Source of the DNA: Teredinibacter turnerae T7901
Lineage (GTDB): Bacteria; Pseudomonadota; Gammaproteobacteria; Pseudomonadales; Cellvibrionaceae
DNA: 64,000 bases
Direction: 5' to 3'
NCBI RefSeq assembly: GCF_000023025.1
Contig: NC_012997.1
Location: forward strand, 542,764 to 606,763
A program made the position numbers and the translations under genes. The notes beneath the pieces are model-generated. The model did not search any database and had not been told where the DNA came from. It was given only the letters and a program-made list of their open reading frames with translations. Positions 1-8,956 of this stretch are shown in pieces (positions within the stretch are counted from its first letter, which is position 1; each line of letters opens with the position of its first letter).

Positions 1-84
1 ATACATCCCTGTGTGGTAGAAAATGAGCAGCGCAAAAGCGCCAACCCGCAGCCAGTCGAACTCGTGATAACGCATATTTTGCAT
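1..84 (-). CDS. Acyltransferase family 3 protein, N-terminal fragment (runs off the window)
   Basis: Read on the minus strand from ATG at 84, the first 28 codons include the motif EFDWLRVGAFALLIFYHTGM. That is the usual N terminus of integral-membrane acyltransferase-3 / OpgC-like proteins: an invariant Asp-Trp-Leu-Arg followed by the first membrane helix ending in a His. Such enzymes move acyl groups onto surface sugars or lipids in the inner membrane. The rest lies outside the window, so the substrate cannot be guessed. An in-frame ATG at 75 is an alternative start. The gene is divergent from the LytTR regulator at 233, which is a common pairing and suggests that regulator may control it. 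Confidence 0.75.
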   Translation of the reverse strand, partial: MQNMRYHEFDWLRVGAFALLIFYHTGMY

Positions 85-232
85 ACAGAATGTCCCGCAA
101 TCGTGGTCAGAAATACCAGCGCATGGTGGTCGCGGAGCATGCTAAAAGGTAGCGCTAAGTGATTGATTTACGTGCAATAGTGATAACCGGAAGCCCACTG
201 GGACGAGTGTGGTGCGTGGGGTTAACTTACAG

Positions 233-1117
233 ATGACAGAGGTCCAACGGGCGGATAAATTCAAGCAGCATTTTTTGATGCACCAGCGACTTTGGTGCAC
301 GGTGCTGCTGCTTCTTTGGGGCGCACTCAACGTGTTGGTACTCACCACAACTGTGTTGATGGACGCGGCCAGCTTTGGGCGCCCGTTGCCAATCTGGGAA
401 CCTCTGTGTTGGGAGTTAACCAGCACAACGGCGATTCTGTTGTTGATCTGGGCGATGACAATCGTCCTGCCCCGCTGGATAGAAAATAAACCCTGGTATC
501 AGCAGGCGCTGTTACATCTGCTATTAACCATACCGTTTTCACTGGTACATGTGCTCACGATGATGGCCTTGCGCAAGCTGTGGTACTGGCTTGCGGGTAG
601 CCTGTATCAGCCGTTCGACGCTGGTTGGTGGTATGTGCTTTTTTACGAGTTCCGCAAAGACTTTATGAGCTACTTCCTCATCCTCTTTGTGATTTCCGGC
701 TACCGACTTATGGTGTTGCGGCTTCGTGGAGAGGCCACCTATGTACCCACGGGAGAAAAGTCGGTGCCCGTGGAGGAAAGTCCGCCCCAGCAACTGCTGG
801 TCAAGAAGCTCGGTAAAGAGTTTTTAATCCACACAGCTGACATAGAATGGGTTGAAGCCGCAGGCAACTACGCCAATCTACATGTGGGCGCGGCGGTGTA
901 TCCCATGCGCATTACCATGGCACGGCTCGCCGAACTGCTACCTGCACCTGGTTTTATTCGTATTCACCGCTCGACTATTGTCAGCAGTCGAGCGGTCGCA
1001 CATATCGAACCGCTGGACACGGGAGATCACCGAGTGACGCTAAAAGATGGTAAGGTTTTGAGCTTGTCCCGCCGCTACCGAGAGCATTTTCGCGATTCGT
1101 TAGCCGTTGGCAGCTAG
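233..1117 (+). CDS. Membrane-bound LytTR-family DNA-binding regulator
   Basis: The first half carries about four hydrophobic segments (around residues 20-45, 65-85, 100-125 and 145-170 of the 294-residue product). The last 100 residues form a LytTR DNA-binding domain, with the motifs ADIEWVEAAGNYANLH and GFIRIHRSTIVS typical of the family. It therefore looks like a one-component regulator in the inner membrane with a cytoplasmic DNA-binding tail and no receiver domain. ATG 233 is preceded at 11 bases by GGGG. A GTG at 209 is in frame and would add eight residues. It is divergent from the acyltransferase fragment, its likely target. The signal sensed is unknown. Confidence 0.8.
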   Translation: MTEVQRADKFKQHFLMHQRLWCTVLLLLWGALNVLVLTTTVLMDAASFGRPLPIWEPLCWELTSTTAILLLIWAMTIVLPRWIENKPWYQQALLHLLLTIPFSLVHVLTMMALRKLWYWLAGSLYQPFDAGWWYVLFYEFRKDFMSYFLILFVISGYRLMVLRLRGEATYVPTGEKSVPVEESPPQQLLVKKLGKEFLIHTADIEWVEAAGNYANLHVGAAVYPMRITMARLAELLPAPGFIRIHRSTIVSSRAVAHIEPLDTGDHRVTLKDGKVLSLSRRYREHFRDSLAVGS

Positions 1118-1261
1118 GCACCGACGTAATCGAGCCCAGTCCAGCCGCTGTATGAGTTGGCTTTCTCTATTTATACGTGTGGTTTTGTGAATTCGTTCGT
1201 TGGCGTTATTCTTGGCGGCGATTCCCAAAAGTAGTGACCGAAAGAAGTTACCAAAAGAACT

Positions 1262-1318
1262 TCCTAACAGTAGCTACTAGAAATAGTTATTAGAAGTCGC
1301 TATTGGAAGTCGCTCCCA
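1262..1318. repeat. Short degenerate direct repeat between convergent genes
   Basis: About four imperfect copies of a 14-17 base unit with the words AGAAGTCGCTATTGGAAGTCGCT and relatives lie between the 3' ends of the LytTR gene and the SMP-30-like gene. There is no clear terminator hairpin here. It is probably low-complexity spacer DNA; I see no gene in the interval 1118-1322. Confidence 0.3.
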
Positions 1319-1322
1319 GCAC

Positions 1323-2219
1323 TCATTCTCGGCGCAGTCGAAATAAATAGTTCGCCGAGGTAACGATCATTTCCTTTTGTGCCCTATCGATAAACTCCAG
1401 ATTCGTAGGCCGTTGCGGCAGAGCCACGCGGTAGAGAAACTGGCCAGTGGGTGTAAAAACCTGAATACCGTTTTCTGTTGCCACATAGATATTGCCGTCT
1501 GCGTCTTCCTCCAACCCATCTGGCGCGGCCGCGCTAACACCTTCAGTGTTGAGGGTAGCGAACGCCTCTGGCTCAGCGACAACGCCTGGTTGCACAACAG
1601 GGTAGCGCAGGAACGCGTTGGTCCCCATGTCGACCACATACAGGAATTTGCCGTTCTTGCTCAACAATATCCCGTTTGGTTTGTCCAGATTGGCGTCGAG
1701 CAAATGGGCTTCACCGTCGTGGCCAACATAGTAGATGCCGTTAACTGGTTGATGACGATGCTTTACCGGGTCCCAGGCTGGGTCCGTAAAATAGGCGCCG
1801 CCATGATCGTCCAGTGTGATGTCATTGGGGTGATTGAAGCGTTTCCCCTGGAAGCCACGTAGTAATGGGCGCAAGGTTGCGGTTTTTGGGTCGTACAGCG
1901 TAATGCGACCAAGCTCCTGAGTACATATCCAAAGCTTTCCCGTGTCGTCCATTGCCATACCATTGGCGGCGTGGGTTGCTTCCTGTTCGGTGGCCAGCTC
2001 CCCAGTGCGCAAATTATATTTATACAGTTTGCTGGCAAATATATCGGTAAAAAACAGCAGGTCCTCTCCATCCCATGTTGGCCCTTCCGCTAGCTCAAAG
2101 GCCGGTAAGTTGAGTTGTTCAACGCGAAAGGGATTGGCGCCCGAAGGCCCTTTACGCAGCTCTGGCGCGCAGCCGAGCAGTAGCGAGGTAAGGAGTAATA
2201 GCGAAGCTGATCGAAGCAT
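1323..2219 (-). CDS. SMP-30/gluconolactonase-like beta-propeller lipoprotein
   Basis: The 298-residue product starts with a lipoprotein signal ending in the lipobox LLLGC, so the mature protein should begin at Cys17 and be anchored in a membrane. The rest is a six-bladed propeller of the SMP-30/gluconolactonase/LRE type. Recurring blade elements include AEGPTWDGEDLLFFTDI, NGMAMDDTGKLWICTQ, HPNDITLDDHGGAYFTDP, KPNGILLSKNGKFLYVVDMG and DGLEEDADGNIYVATENG. The acidic and Asn metal-site positions of the family (Glu in AEGP, Asn in HPND and KPNG, Asp in APDGLEEDA) appear present, so a Ca-dependent lactonase or sugar-acid hydrolase is possible. The substrate is not predictable. It is monocistronic and convergent with the regulator. 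Confidence 0.8.
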   Translation of the reverse strand: MLRSASLLLLTSLLLGCAPELRKGPSGANPFRVEQLNLPAFELAEGPTWDGEDLLFFTDIFASKLYKYNLRTGELATEQEATHAANGMAMDDTGKLWICTQELGRITLYDPKTATLRPLLRGFQGKRFNHPNDITLDDHGGAYFTDPAWDPVKHRHQPVNGIYYVGHDGEAHLLDANLDKPNGILLSKNGKFLYVVDMGTNAFLRYPVVQPGVVAEPEAFATLNTEGVSAAAPDGLEEDADGNIYVATENGIQVFTPTGQFLYRVALPQRPTNLEFIDRAQKEMIVTSANYLFRLRRE

Positions 2220-2566
2220 AGATTGGGCAAGAGAAGATTACGTCATTAATACATGCAGTCTAGCTTATAAAGCGGCTCCAGGTTAGTGCCAGCGGGTGCA
2301 CCCGTCGGACCCAGATGGCGCACTGTCATAATTTGTGTAAATTGCGAGCCGATGCAATAAAAAATTCATCGATATTAGTGATATCTGGCGAGGGCTTAAA
2401 TCCGCCGCAGGCCGCGGTGTTTCGGCGCTAAACACTCACGCATTTCGAAATATTGCAATTGTGTATATCGCCTTGAGTGCACATGAGAAATACGTATTGC
2501 TCGTCTCTAATTCTGTCACAGAGTCACCTTTTAATAGCGCCTCCCCTAACCCGAGAGACGTTATTT

Positions 2567-3310
2567 ATGAACAAGCAAGCGCTTTTGATTTGTGGATTCA
2601 TCCTGACTTTCGTGGCCACACTGCCAGCCAAAGCCGCTGTGGTAAGCCACAACTACAGCTACTTCAAATTGTGGATCGATTGCAATAAGCGATCTGCGGT
2701 TAAATTCGACTACTTATTATGGTCAGACTCCGGCAATCAAAGTCGGCCATCTGCTTTCACTACCGATCCGTACATCAGTGCCAGCTGTCAGCAAAAATCA
2801 ACCAAATCATACGAGTCCGTCCACTCCGGGTACGATCGCGGTCACATGGTCGCCTCCAATCATATGGACTTCAGTGCTACCGCAATCAAGCGCGCAAATT
2901 ACATGACAAATATCCTGCCGCAGGTGAGTCAGATGAATCAGGGCGCCTGGCTAAAAACCGAAGAAATTACCGAATGCTACCGTGAGTATACCGACATCCG
3001 CGTGCTCGGCGGCCCGGTTTGGTCTGCCGGTGTGAAAAACAATTATTTCTTAAGCTCCCACGGTACACCAACACCGAAGAAGTACTGGAAAGTGCTGATC
3101 AAACAGGACTATTACGGCAACGTTATAGACGCAATCGGTTGGATTATTAACAATGATACCGCAGCAACAAAAAGTAAACTCGATAACTACTTAAAGAGCA
3201 TCAACGCCATCGAAAGCGCAACCGGTGAAAGCATTCCCGTACCCAGCAGCTTTAAGTACATGGTACCGTCCAAATCCTGGTCGCTGCCTTCCGGGTGTGA
3301 TTTAAGTTAA
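2567..3310 (+). CDS. Secreted DNA/RNA non-specific endonuclease (beta-beta-alpha metal fold)
   Basis: The 247-residue product begins with a cleavable signal peptide (about residues 1-24, ending near PAKAA). It carries the DRGH signature of Serratia-type nucleases (YDRGHMVAS), where His is the general base, and the downstream QMNQGAW block that supplies the Mg-binding Asn. It should cleave DNA and RNA in the periplasm or outside the cell, for nutrient scavenging or biofilm DNA turnover. ATG 2567 is chosen because GAGAG precedes it at about ten bases and a perfect signal peptide follows. An in-frame upstream ATG at 2477 adds 30 residues that do not look like a leader. Several Cys residues (CNK, SCQQ, ECYRE, SGCD) fit an exported disulfide protein. 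Confidence 0.9.
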   Translation: MNKQALLICGFILTFVATLPAKAAVVSHNYSYFKLWIDCNKRSAVKFDYLLWSDSGNQSRPSAFTTDPYISASCQQKSTKSYESVHSGYDRGHMVASNHMDFSATAIKRANYMTNILPQVSQMNQGAWLKTEEITECYREYTDIRVLGGPVWSAGVKNNYFLSSHGTPTPKKYWKVLIKQDYYGNVIDAIGWIINNDTAATKSKLDNYLKSINAIESATGESIPVPSSFKYMVPSKSWSLPSGCDLS

Positions 3311-3781
3311 GGTTGAGATTGCATATATGTGGCCGTGTGCAAAACACAGTCTATTCGCCGACGCAACATAGTGGTGGGGTAATCAGGCAACTGCGCTACT
3401 CACAATGCTTGCGTATCACGCTTTAGTGAGACATATCTGCCCTGCGGGTGTTTGTTGGTATGCACTGCAGGGTAGGTACGGCGGGCCGACTTGTATTTGC
3501 AGTCGCTCCACCCACTGCGCCAGTGACTGCACAGATATACCTGACAGTCGCGTAATTGCTTTGATTTGTTCGGCTCGATAAGCTTGGTAAATATTGATCA
3601 TGTGAAATCACTGTAGTACGAAATACCTAGTAGCGCAGGCTAACGACCTTGTCCTTGGGTAAGTATCTACTAAAAAGCGGCTCGAAAGCCTTTGTGGTGG
3701 ACTTAGACATTGTAAATTCTTGATGCGTTTGCGGATATTTGATAGCTTCGCCTATTGATATACGGAACCAAGGAAAACACA
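3311..3781. other. Intergenic stretch with no gene I can support
   Basis: These 470 bases lie between the nuclease and the first S9 peptidase. A minus-strand frame of about 61 codons (3416-3601) is open, but it has no ribosome binding site and I recognise nothing in it. The only confident element is AAGGA at 3770-3774, the ribosome binding site of the gene starting at 3782. I did not find a hairpin followed by a T-run after the nuclease. Confidence 0.5.
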
Positions 3782-5779
3782 ATGCAAGTTCGGAAACAAG
3801 CATTCTCGATTATCTCCCTCTTTACCTATCTCTTCATCCTTTTTCTAATACCAAAAGCGATTGCTCAGGAGTACTCCCCGATACCGGCAGGGGTATTGTT
3901 CAACCCCAATCAGGCTCATATGCATGCTTTGTCGCCGCAGGGGAAGCAGCTGGCATACCTGACACTCTCCGGTGAAACCGTTTACCTGAACATTGTCGAC
4001 GTAGATAAACTTGAGATAAAAGCGCGTTTTAATCTGGGGTCGGACGTAGTAACTCAATTTTATTGGATAGACGAATTTCGTCTTATATACAATATGGCCG
4101 GCCGGATAAAATCGGTGAATACGGCGGGCACTGAAAACGTTGTGTTGATGGACCACATATATGACATGGAAGGTATAGACAGTTGGTACGATGTCATGCG
4201 CCATTGGCGAGGCTGGTCTATCGCCAGTATGTTGCCTAACGATGCAGAGAATATTCTCTTGCGGGGAGAAGACATTAAAGGCTACGCCAGCATTTCAAAG
4301 TTCAATATATTTACTGGCGAAAAAACAGATATTGCGAACGGCGGAAAACATAAGATTCATGAATGGTCTACCGATATGCAGGGTAACGTGCGCCTTGCCT
4401 ATAGATATAAAAAAGGTCAGGTTGAAGTGTTTCAAGTAGAAGGAAGTGACGAGACAAAATTACTTTTGAAGCCGATGATGATTGAGGGAAACTCGCTAGC
4501 TTATGACGGGCGGTCGTTTGTAAATCAACGCGTATTTTTTAATGCTTTCTCGTTTGATGGAAAGTCGATGTATCTCACCGAAAACATCGAAAAGGACAAG
4601 TTTCGCTACGTCGAATATAATCTAGAAAAACAGAAAATAGTAAAAGTGCTTGCAGAAAATAAGCGCTTCGATATCGCAAATCCACAAAGTCACGAAATTT
4701 TTTACAATGGATTTATATTCGATAGTAACAAGAAGCAACTTGCCGGTATCCGCTATTCTGCGGAGCGGCCTGTAACCATTTGGTTGGACGAAGATGTGAA
4801 AGCTATTCAAGCAACTATTGATGGCTTTTACCCAAATACGTCAAACTTAATAATGGATTGGACAGACGATAGAAATTCTTATGTGGTGTTTAGCTTTAGT
4901 GAGCAAGTACCTGGAAAAACGTCAATCTTTATAAAAAATAAAAAGCGCTTCACCGTCGTTTCCGACGATACTGAAATTTACGTTGATCATACATTGGCCA
5001 CCACGTCGTTCGTTAGCTATAAATCGAAAGATGGAACAGATATATATGCCTACCTGACATCCCCTATTGTCAGTTCAGATGCACCTCCTCCGCTGGTAGT
5101 TATGCCTCATGGTGGACCGTGGGCGCGAGATTATTATGGCTACGACCCTGAAGTCCAGTTTTTCGCTACGCGAGGATATGCCGTATTACAACCGCAGTTT
5201 CGGGGGTCTGCTGGCTTGGGCCGCGGGTATATGCTGGCTGCGAAACAGAGTTTAAACGGTGTAATGCTCGACGATATTGCCGATGGCGCACAATGGTTAA
5301 TAGACAAAGGCGACGTTGATCGCAACCGTGTCTACATCTATGGCTACAGTTATGGTGGTTACGCAGCAATAATGAGCGCGATAAAGTATAAGGATTTATA
5401 CAAGGCCGCAGTCTCTATGGCTTCTCCGTTAGATCTGAATGCGCAGCTAAAATTTTACAAAAAAGAAGATTACGATTTTGCCTATGAGTACTGGAACACG
5501 TTGGTAGGCGATGCGAAAAGTAACAAGAAAGAACTGGCTGCCGCTTCTCCGTCAGAAAATATGGCGAATATAAAAATACCACTTCTCATTGCGCACGGTG
5601 ACAAAGATCCTATAGTACCTGTAGATCAATTCGATAAATTCAAAAAGGCACTAGATCGTAAAAAGAACCCTAATATTCGCACTCAGAGATTTAAAAATGT
5701 TGGACATGGATTTAAAAATCCGAGTAATAACATCTATTTTGTTGAGCAGGCTCTTAAGATGTTCGAGGAGGCGAAATGA
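3782..5779 (+). CDS. Secreted S9-family prolyl oligopeptidase-like serine peptidase
   Basis: The 665-residue product has a signal peptide (about 1-32, ending in KAIAQ), a beta-propeller-like N-terminal part up to about residue 420, and an alpha/beta hydrolase domain of the S9C acylaminoacyl-peptidase/DPP type. The triad is visible: nucleophile Ser in GYSYGGYA, Asp in HGDKDPIVP and His in VGHGFKNP. The oxyanion motif HGGPWARDYYGYD is intact. It should release short or blocked amino-acid units from oligopeptides in the periplasm. The start at 3782 has AAGGA eight bases upstream; the in-frame TTG at 3755 has no such site. The stop overlaps the next start by four bases (ATGA), so the two products are translationally coupled. 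Base composition is A+T richer than in the flanking genes. Confidence 0.9.
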   Translation: MQVRKQAFSIISLFTYLFILFLIPKAIAQEYSPIPAGVLFNPNQAHMHALSPQGKQLAYLTLSGETVYLNIVDVDKLEIKARFNLGSDVVTQFYWIDEFRLIYNMAGRIKSVNTAGTENVVLMDHIYDMEGIDSWYDVMRHWRGWSIASMLPNDAENILLRGEDIKGYASISKFNIFTGEKTDIANGGKHKIHEWSTDMQGNVRLAYRYKKGQVEVFQVEGSDETKLLLKPMMIEGNSLAYDGRSFVNQRVFFNAFSFDGKSMYLTENIEKDKFRYVEYNLEKQKIVKVLAENKRFDIANPQSHEIFYNGFIFDSNKKQLAGIRYSAERPVTIWLDEDVKAIQATIDGFYPNTSNLIMDWTDDRNSYVVFSFSEQVPGKTSIFIKNKKRFTVVSDDTEIYVDHTLATTSFVSYKSKDGTDIYAYLTSPIVSSDAPPPLVVMPHGGPWARDYYGYDPEVQFFATRGYAVLQPQFRGSAGLGRGYMLAAKQSLNGVMLDDIADGAQWLIDKGDVDRNRVYIYGYSYGGYAAIMSAIKYKDLYKAAVSMASPLDLNAQLKFYKKEDYDFAYEYWNTLVGDAKSNKKELAAASPSENMANIKIPLLIAHGDKDPIVPVDQFDKFKKALDRKKNPNIRTQRFKNVGHGFKNPSNNIYFVEQALKMFEEAK

Positions 5780-7725
5780 GAGCGCTAGGTCTTCTGTTGG
5801 TTGTATCTTTATTAACCATGTTTACGCAGGCGAGCGATGATCGCTTGCGAGAGCCTGTGCCTTCGAGTGTTCTTTTTTCTGGGTTTAAATTTGGCGAGTT
5901 TAAACTGTCTCCATCCGGAAAATATTTACTGATTAAGCATTGGAAAATGGATGGATCTTCGATATCTGTGTACGACATTCCTAACAAAAAAATTAAATAC
6001 AATTTTAAAGTAGATAAGGAGTATAAGTATCGGGATATTACTTGGCTATCTGATGAGGTAATCGCTTATGAGAAAAATGGCTATATCGTTAAGATGGAGT
6101 CTAGCGGTTCAAATCTTGAGGTTATGGTAAATAGGGTAATAGATAAAAAGGGTTCGTATGAAGATAGAAGGTACAAATATTGGAACTTGGGGGGCTTGAT
6201 TCCCGGAGACAAAGGAGAGGTCCTGCTGGAGGCGAGTAGCGACGATAAAAGCTTGCTCTACGCATATAATTTTCGCACTGGAGAAAAGCGTGTGTTAGCC
6301 GACGGTCGAGCTCTCGGCGTTAGTGATTGGTACGTGGACAGCCTGGGTGTTCCGCGGGTAGGTTTGAAAGAGACGAAAAAAGAAAGACAATATTTCTGGT
6401 TTGATAGCGAAAGCGGTGAGTTGAATCCTGTTCTGTCTCCCAGTAAAAAGCCTCTTGTATTTAATAAGAAGGAAAGGGAAAAGCATCGGTACCAAATTAT
6501 TGGCTACGCGCCAAAAAGCAATAATATTTATATAGCTGAAAACCGCAGTACAGGTTACTACCGCCTCGTTGAACTTGACCCCAAAACAGGTGACATCGTA
6601 AGGGTGATTAAGGAGAAAGCGGGTGTTGATATTGGTTGGGCAAGCGATGTAGTGATTGAGGTTCGCCCCGAGTTGGGGGTATTGGCCGGCATACGTTACA
6701 GGGATGACCTCGGCTGGCAGCAGGAATGGTTCGATAAAGATTATGAGCGAATCCAAAAAATATTGGATAAAAAACAGCCTGAGCTAAAAAACTTAATTAC
6801 AAGCTGTGACCGTGGTTTAAATTTTTGTAACGTCGAAGCGTTAAACACAACTGATACCTATATAGAGCAGGTTTTGGATGTGGCGAACGGTCAGTTGATC
6901 AGTGTCGCTAAATTTGCAAAAGAAAGAACTGGCTATGTGCTCAATCAACCAGAGGCATACCAGTTTAAAACACCGGAAACAACGTTGTATGGAATTACCA
7001 CAAACACGACCGCTGCAAACGATAACCCGCCAGTAATTTTAATTCCTTGCCCTGGTTTAGAAAGCAATTATGCGGTGGCCTACAATTCGTATGCCCAATT
7101 TTTTGCGACACGAGGGTTTACAGTGCATCAAACTAATAATCGTGGCTGCTCTGGACGAGGTGTCGATTATCTCTACGGTAAGCAAGGGGAGTTACCTCAG
7201 TATATGGCGGATGATTTGGTCGCTACGGTTGAATGGGTACATTCACAGCCACGTTACCAGGATTCAAAAATATTCTTGTTTTCATATACCTGGTACTCGA
7301 GCTTTACTGCTGGACTGGCGTTAAAGCGAAAGCCAGAACTATTTTCGGGAGCTGCATTATTTTCTGCACCGTTAAACCCAAAAGCCTACTACAAGTATTT
7401 AAAAAAGAATGATTACTGGTACGCACGAAATTTTTGGGACTCGCTCGCAGCAGACGGAAAGCTAAAAGGAGCTGATTTCGAGAGACTCAGTGTGTATGAC
7501 GAACTCGCAAAAACCAAAATCCCGGTTTTGCTGACCTATGGGCGTGATGATGCCACACCGATTGCCGAGAATTTGGAAAAACTTAGCGAGCTATCCAAAG
7601 CTAATGGCAATCTGGATGTTCGAGCACTCAAGGATACAAGTTTGAAAATAGGATTGGATGCGATGGAAATCTACTACGCGGAGAGTGCGGAGCGGACATT
7701 CCGCAAGGCGCTTGGTGGGGGTTAA
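5776..7725 (+). CDS. S9 peptidase paralogue lacking catalytic residues (probable pseudoenzyme)
   Basis: The 649-residue product starts with a signal peptide (MRALGLLLVVSLLTMFTQAS). It aligns with the upstream S9 peptidase along its length, for example AQFFATRGFTVHQTNNRGCS against VQFFATRGYAVLQPQFRGSA. The catalytic positions are changed. The nucleophile elbow GYSYGG is replaced by SYTWYSS, the oxyanion motif HGGP by PCPG, and the VGHGF histidine block by a segment with no His. The acidic block (YGRDDATP) remains. The fold is apparently conserved and the reading frame intact, so this is not simple decay. I infer a non-catalytic partner, a peptide-binding protein or an activity regulator of the upstream enzyme, with which it is coupled through an ATGA overlap. 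Confidence 0.8.
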   Translation: MRALGLLLVVSLLTMFTQASDDRLREPVPSSVLFSGFKFGEFKLSPSGKYLLIKHWKMDGSSISVYDIPNKKIKYNFKVDKEYKYRDITWLSDEVIAYEKNGYIVKMESSGSNLEVMVNRVIDKKGSYEDRRYKYWNLGGLIPGDKGEVLLEASSDDKSLLYAYNFRTGEKRVLADGRALGVSDWYVDSLGVPRVGLKETKKERQYFWFDSESGELNPVLSPSKKPLVFNKKEREKHRYQIIGYAPKSNNIYIAENRSTGYYRLVELDPKTGDIVRVIKEKAGVDIGWASDVVIEVRPELGVLAGIRYRDDLGWQQEWFDKDYERIQKILDKKQPELKNLITSCDRGLNFCNVEALNTTDTYIEQVLDVANGQLISVAKFAKERTGYVLNQPEAYQFKTPETTLYGITTNTTAANDNPPVILIPCPGLESNYAVAYNSYAQFFATRGFTVHQTNNRGCSGRGVDYLYGKQGELPQYMADDLVATVEWVHSQPRYQDSKIFLFSYTWYSSFTAGLALKRKPELFSGAALFSAPLNPKAYYKYLKKNDYWYARNFWDSLAADGKLKGADFERLSVYDELAKTKIPVLLTYGRDDATPIAENLEKLSELSKANGNLDVRALKDTSLKIGLDAMEIYYAESAERTFRKALGGG

Positions 7726-8098
7726 ACTCCATAGAGTTTTTATCTCAAACGCGGCTCCATTTGGGCCGCGATAGGATTCGTGGGCGCTCGGGAGTTTTCA
7801 CGAATCGAACGCGTTCGGGCTTATTGGCTCATCTAAATGAATAACAATATTGTGTCTCGCTGAGGGTTGGGCGCTGTGGTGCTCGATATTCTTATTTCCA
7901 TCACTTAATGGCTTGTGCTATCGACGTGGTATTGGTTTTTTGGGGCACTTCCAATGCGGTGTTAATTTGCGGCCGCAGCGGTGATTTTTCTATTCAAAAA
8001 TCTTCGAAGAAAATCAGCAAAAACACTGCTGCTTTGGCTGTGCAATCCTGGGCAAAAGCCGTGGAACAAGTTTCAAAGTCTTGTTGCTTATTTGATGC
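7726..8098. other. Intergenic boundary between the peptidase pair and the cassette array
   Basis: No gene is supported here. A GC-rich hairpin at 7750-7770 (stem CGCGGC.CC / GG.CCGCG, loop ATTT) follows the peptidase pair but has no T-run on the plus strand, so terminator function is uncertain. An 8-bp perfect inverted repeat follows at 7775-7806. The 7908-8225 plus frame is open only because it is antisense to the DUF1272 gene. Confidence 0.5.
7775..7806. repeat. Perfect 8-bp inverted repeat GATTCGTG ... CACGAATC
   Basis: GATTCGTG at 7775-7782 is matched by its reverse complement at 7799-7806 with a 16-base G-rich spacer. No gene begins close by on the plus strand. It could be a protein-binding site, part of a cruciform, or the scar of an element boundary at the left edge of the cassette array. 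Confidence 0.4.
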
Positions 8099-8407
8099 TC
8101 ACCGGTCCTTCGGGTCTATATTTTTAATGTCCCTTGCAAATAGTTTGTGCTTTTGTATATCAACGGCTCGATGTTGTATAACTGTGGACGCGGGATCGTT
8201 GCCAAGAAAATTGTTGCCCTTGTGATTAATGGAGGGGCGAATTGGTCTCTGACAAAACCCGCCACCACAATTAGGGCAAACGTTTTCAATTATGTTTTCC
8301 ACACAACTTTTGCAAAAAGTGCATTCGTAGCTGCATATCATCGCTTCTGATGATTCGGGCGGCAAGGGTGTGTTGCAATGTTCGCAAGTAGGTCTCAATT
8401 CCAGCAT
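8099..8407 (-). CDS. DUF1272 domain protein (small Cys-rich zinc-binding-like), leftmost cassette
   Basis: The 102-residue product starts MLELRPTCEHC and contains the DUF1272 hallmark series of Cys pairs: CEHC, ICSYECTFCKSC and VCPNCGGGF, then RPIRP. These probably bind two zinc ions. The function of the family is not established. ATG 8407 is chosen because MLELRP is the family start; a further in-frame start at 8431 would add eight residues. A GGGA lies ten bases upstream. It is the last recognisable gene of the minus-strand cassette series and begins 27 bases after the attC-like site at 8434-8506. Confidence 0.85.
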   Translation of the reverse strand: MLELRPTCEHCNTPLPPESSEAMICSYECTFCKSCVENIIENVCPNCGGGFCQRPIRPSINHKGNNFLGNDPASTVIQHRAVDIQKHKLFARDIKNIDPKDR

Positions 8408-8433
8408 AATATGTTGTTCCCAATTTCGCACTA

Positions 8434-8506
8434 CACCTCAATAACTGGCGCGACTTTACTGTGTTAGGCGCGCGAGGTGTTTGCATGGTGCGGGGTTGTT
8501 AGGTGC
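8434..8506 (-). other. attC-like recombination site (cassette boundary)
   Basis: The left end CACCTCAATAAC and the right end GTTGTTAGGTG are near-complementary, with GTTAGGT matching GTTRRRY. An inner pair GGCGCG / CGCGCG supports a folded single-strand hairpin. The right core overlaps the stop codon of the acetyltransferase, and the DUF1272 gene starts just to the left, as expected for an attC site between two cassettes read on the minus strand. Confidence 0.6.
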
Positions 8507-8956
8507 GTGTTACTATGACGTACTTCATCCTGGGAAGCATTCTATTTTGAGATTCGCTGTAAACTTCCCCCACCTTAAATGCTCCTTTTTTCAAATAAAA
8601 TCCTTCAGCATCTGGATCAGATGTTAGGTAGAATTCCGTTATATCTAGTAAAGCAAACTCCGAGAGAATCTGTTCAAATACCTTATTTCCGTAACCTTTG
8701 CCAATAGCTCTTGGCAAGAGCCAAAGGTGGTCGAGTTCGTTAACTTCGCCCTTAATTAATGCGAAAAATCCAACTGCTCCGGTATCGTCCAGTACTAGCT
8801 TTACAATGTTGCGAGCAATATATGTGTCCTCGAACTTTAAGTTAGCTCGCCATTGGTCAAGCTGCTCTTGGGTATACCCCAATAACCTTTCGATGAGATT
8901 AGGGTATCACGAAGAAGGTCTTTGTGCTTGCTCTCGGCATCTATAAAACGAAGCAT
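8499..8956 (-). pseudogene. GNAT acetyltransferase cassette gene with a -1 frameshift
   Basis: Frame A starts at ATG 8956 (AGGT nine bases upstream) and reads MLRFIDAESKHKDLLRDTL, then ISSKGYWG. Frame B, open from 8882 to 8499, continues YTQEQLDQWRANL and ends in a GNAT core with LLPRAIGKGYGNKVFEQIL (the R/Q-x-x-G-x-G/A-type acetyl-CoA loop) and EGFYLKKGAFK. The family normally reads SKxxWGY...L in one frame, so joining the two halves restores about 152 residues. The join lies at a run of four G (8877-8880); one extra G repairs it. As written, only a TTG-initiated 127-residue remnant lacking the first strand and helix could be made. This may be decay, phase variation or a base-calling error. 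Confidence 0.8.

Noticed and set aside
1323-2219. Calling the SMP-30-like lipoprotein a gluconolactonase
   Set aside because: The fold is clear but substrate specificity in this family cannot be assigned from sequence alone.
3416-3611. Two overlapping minus-strand frames of about 61 codons
   Set aside because: Different frames of the same DNA, no ribosome binding site and no recognisable family.
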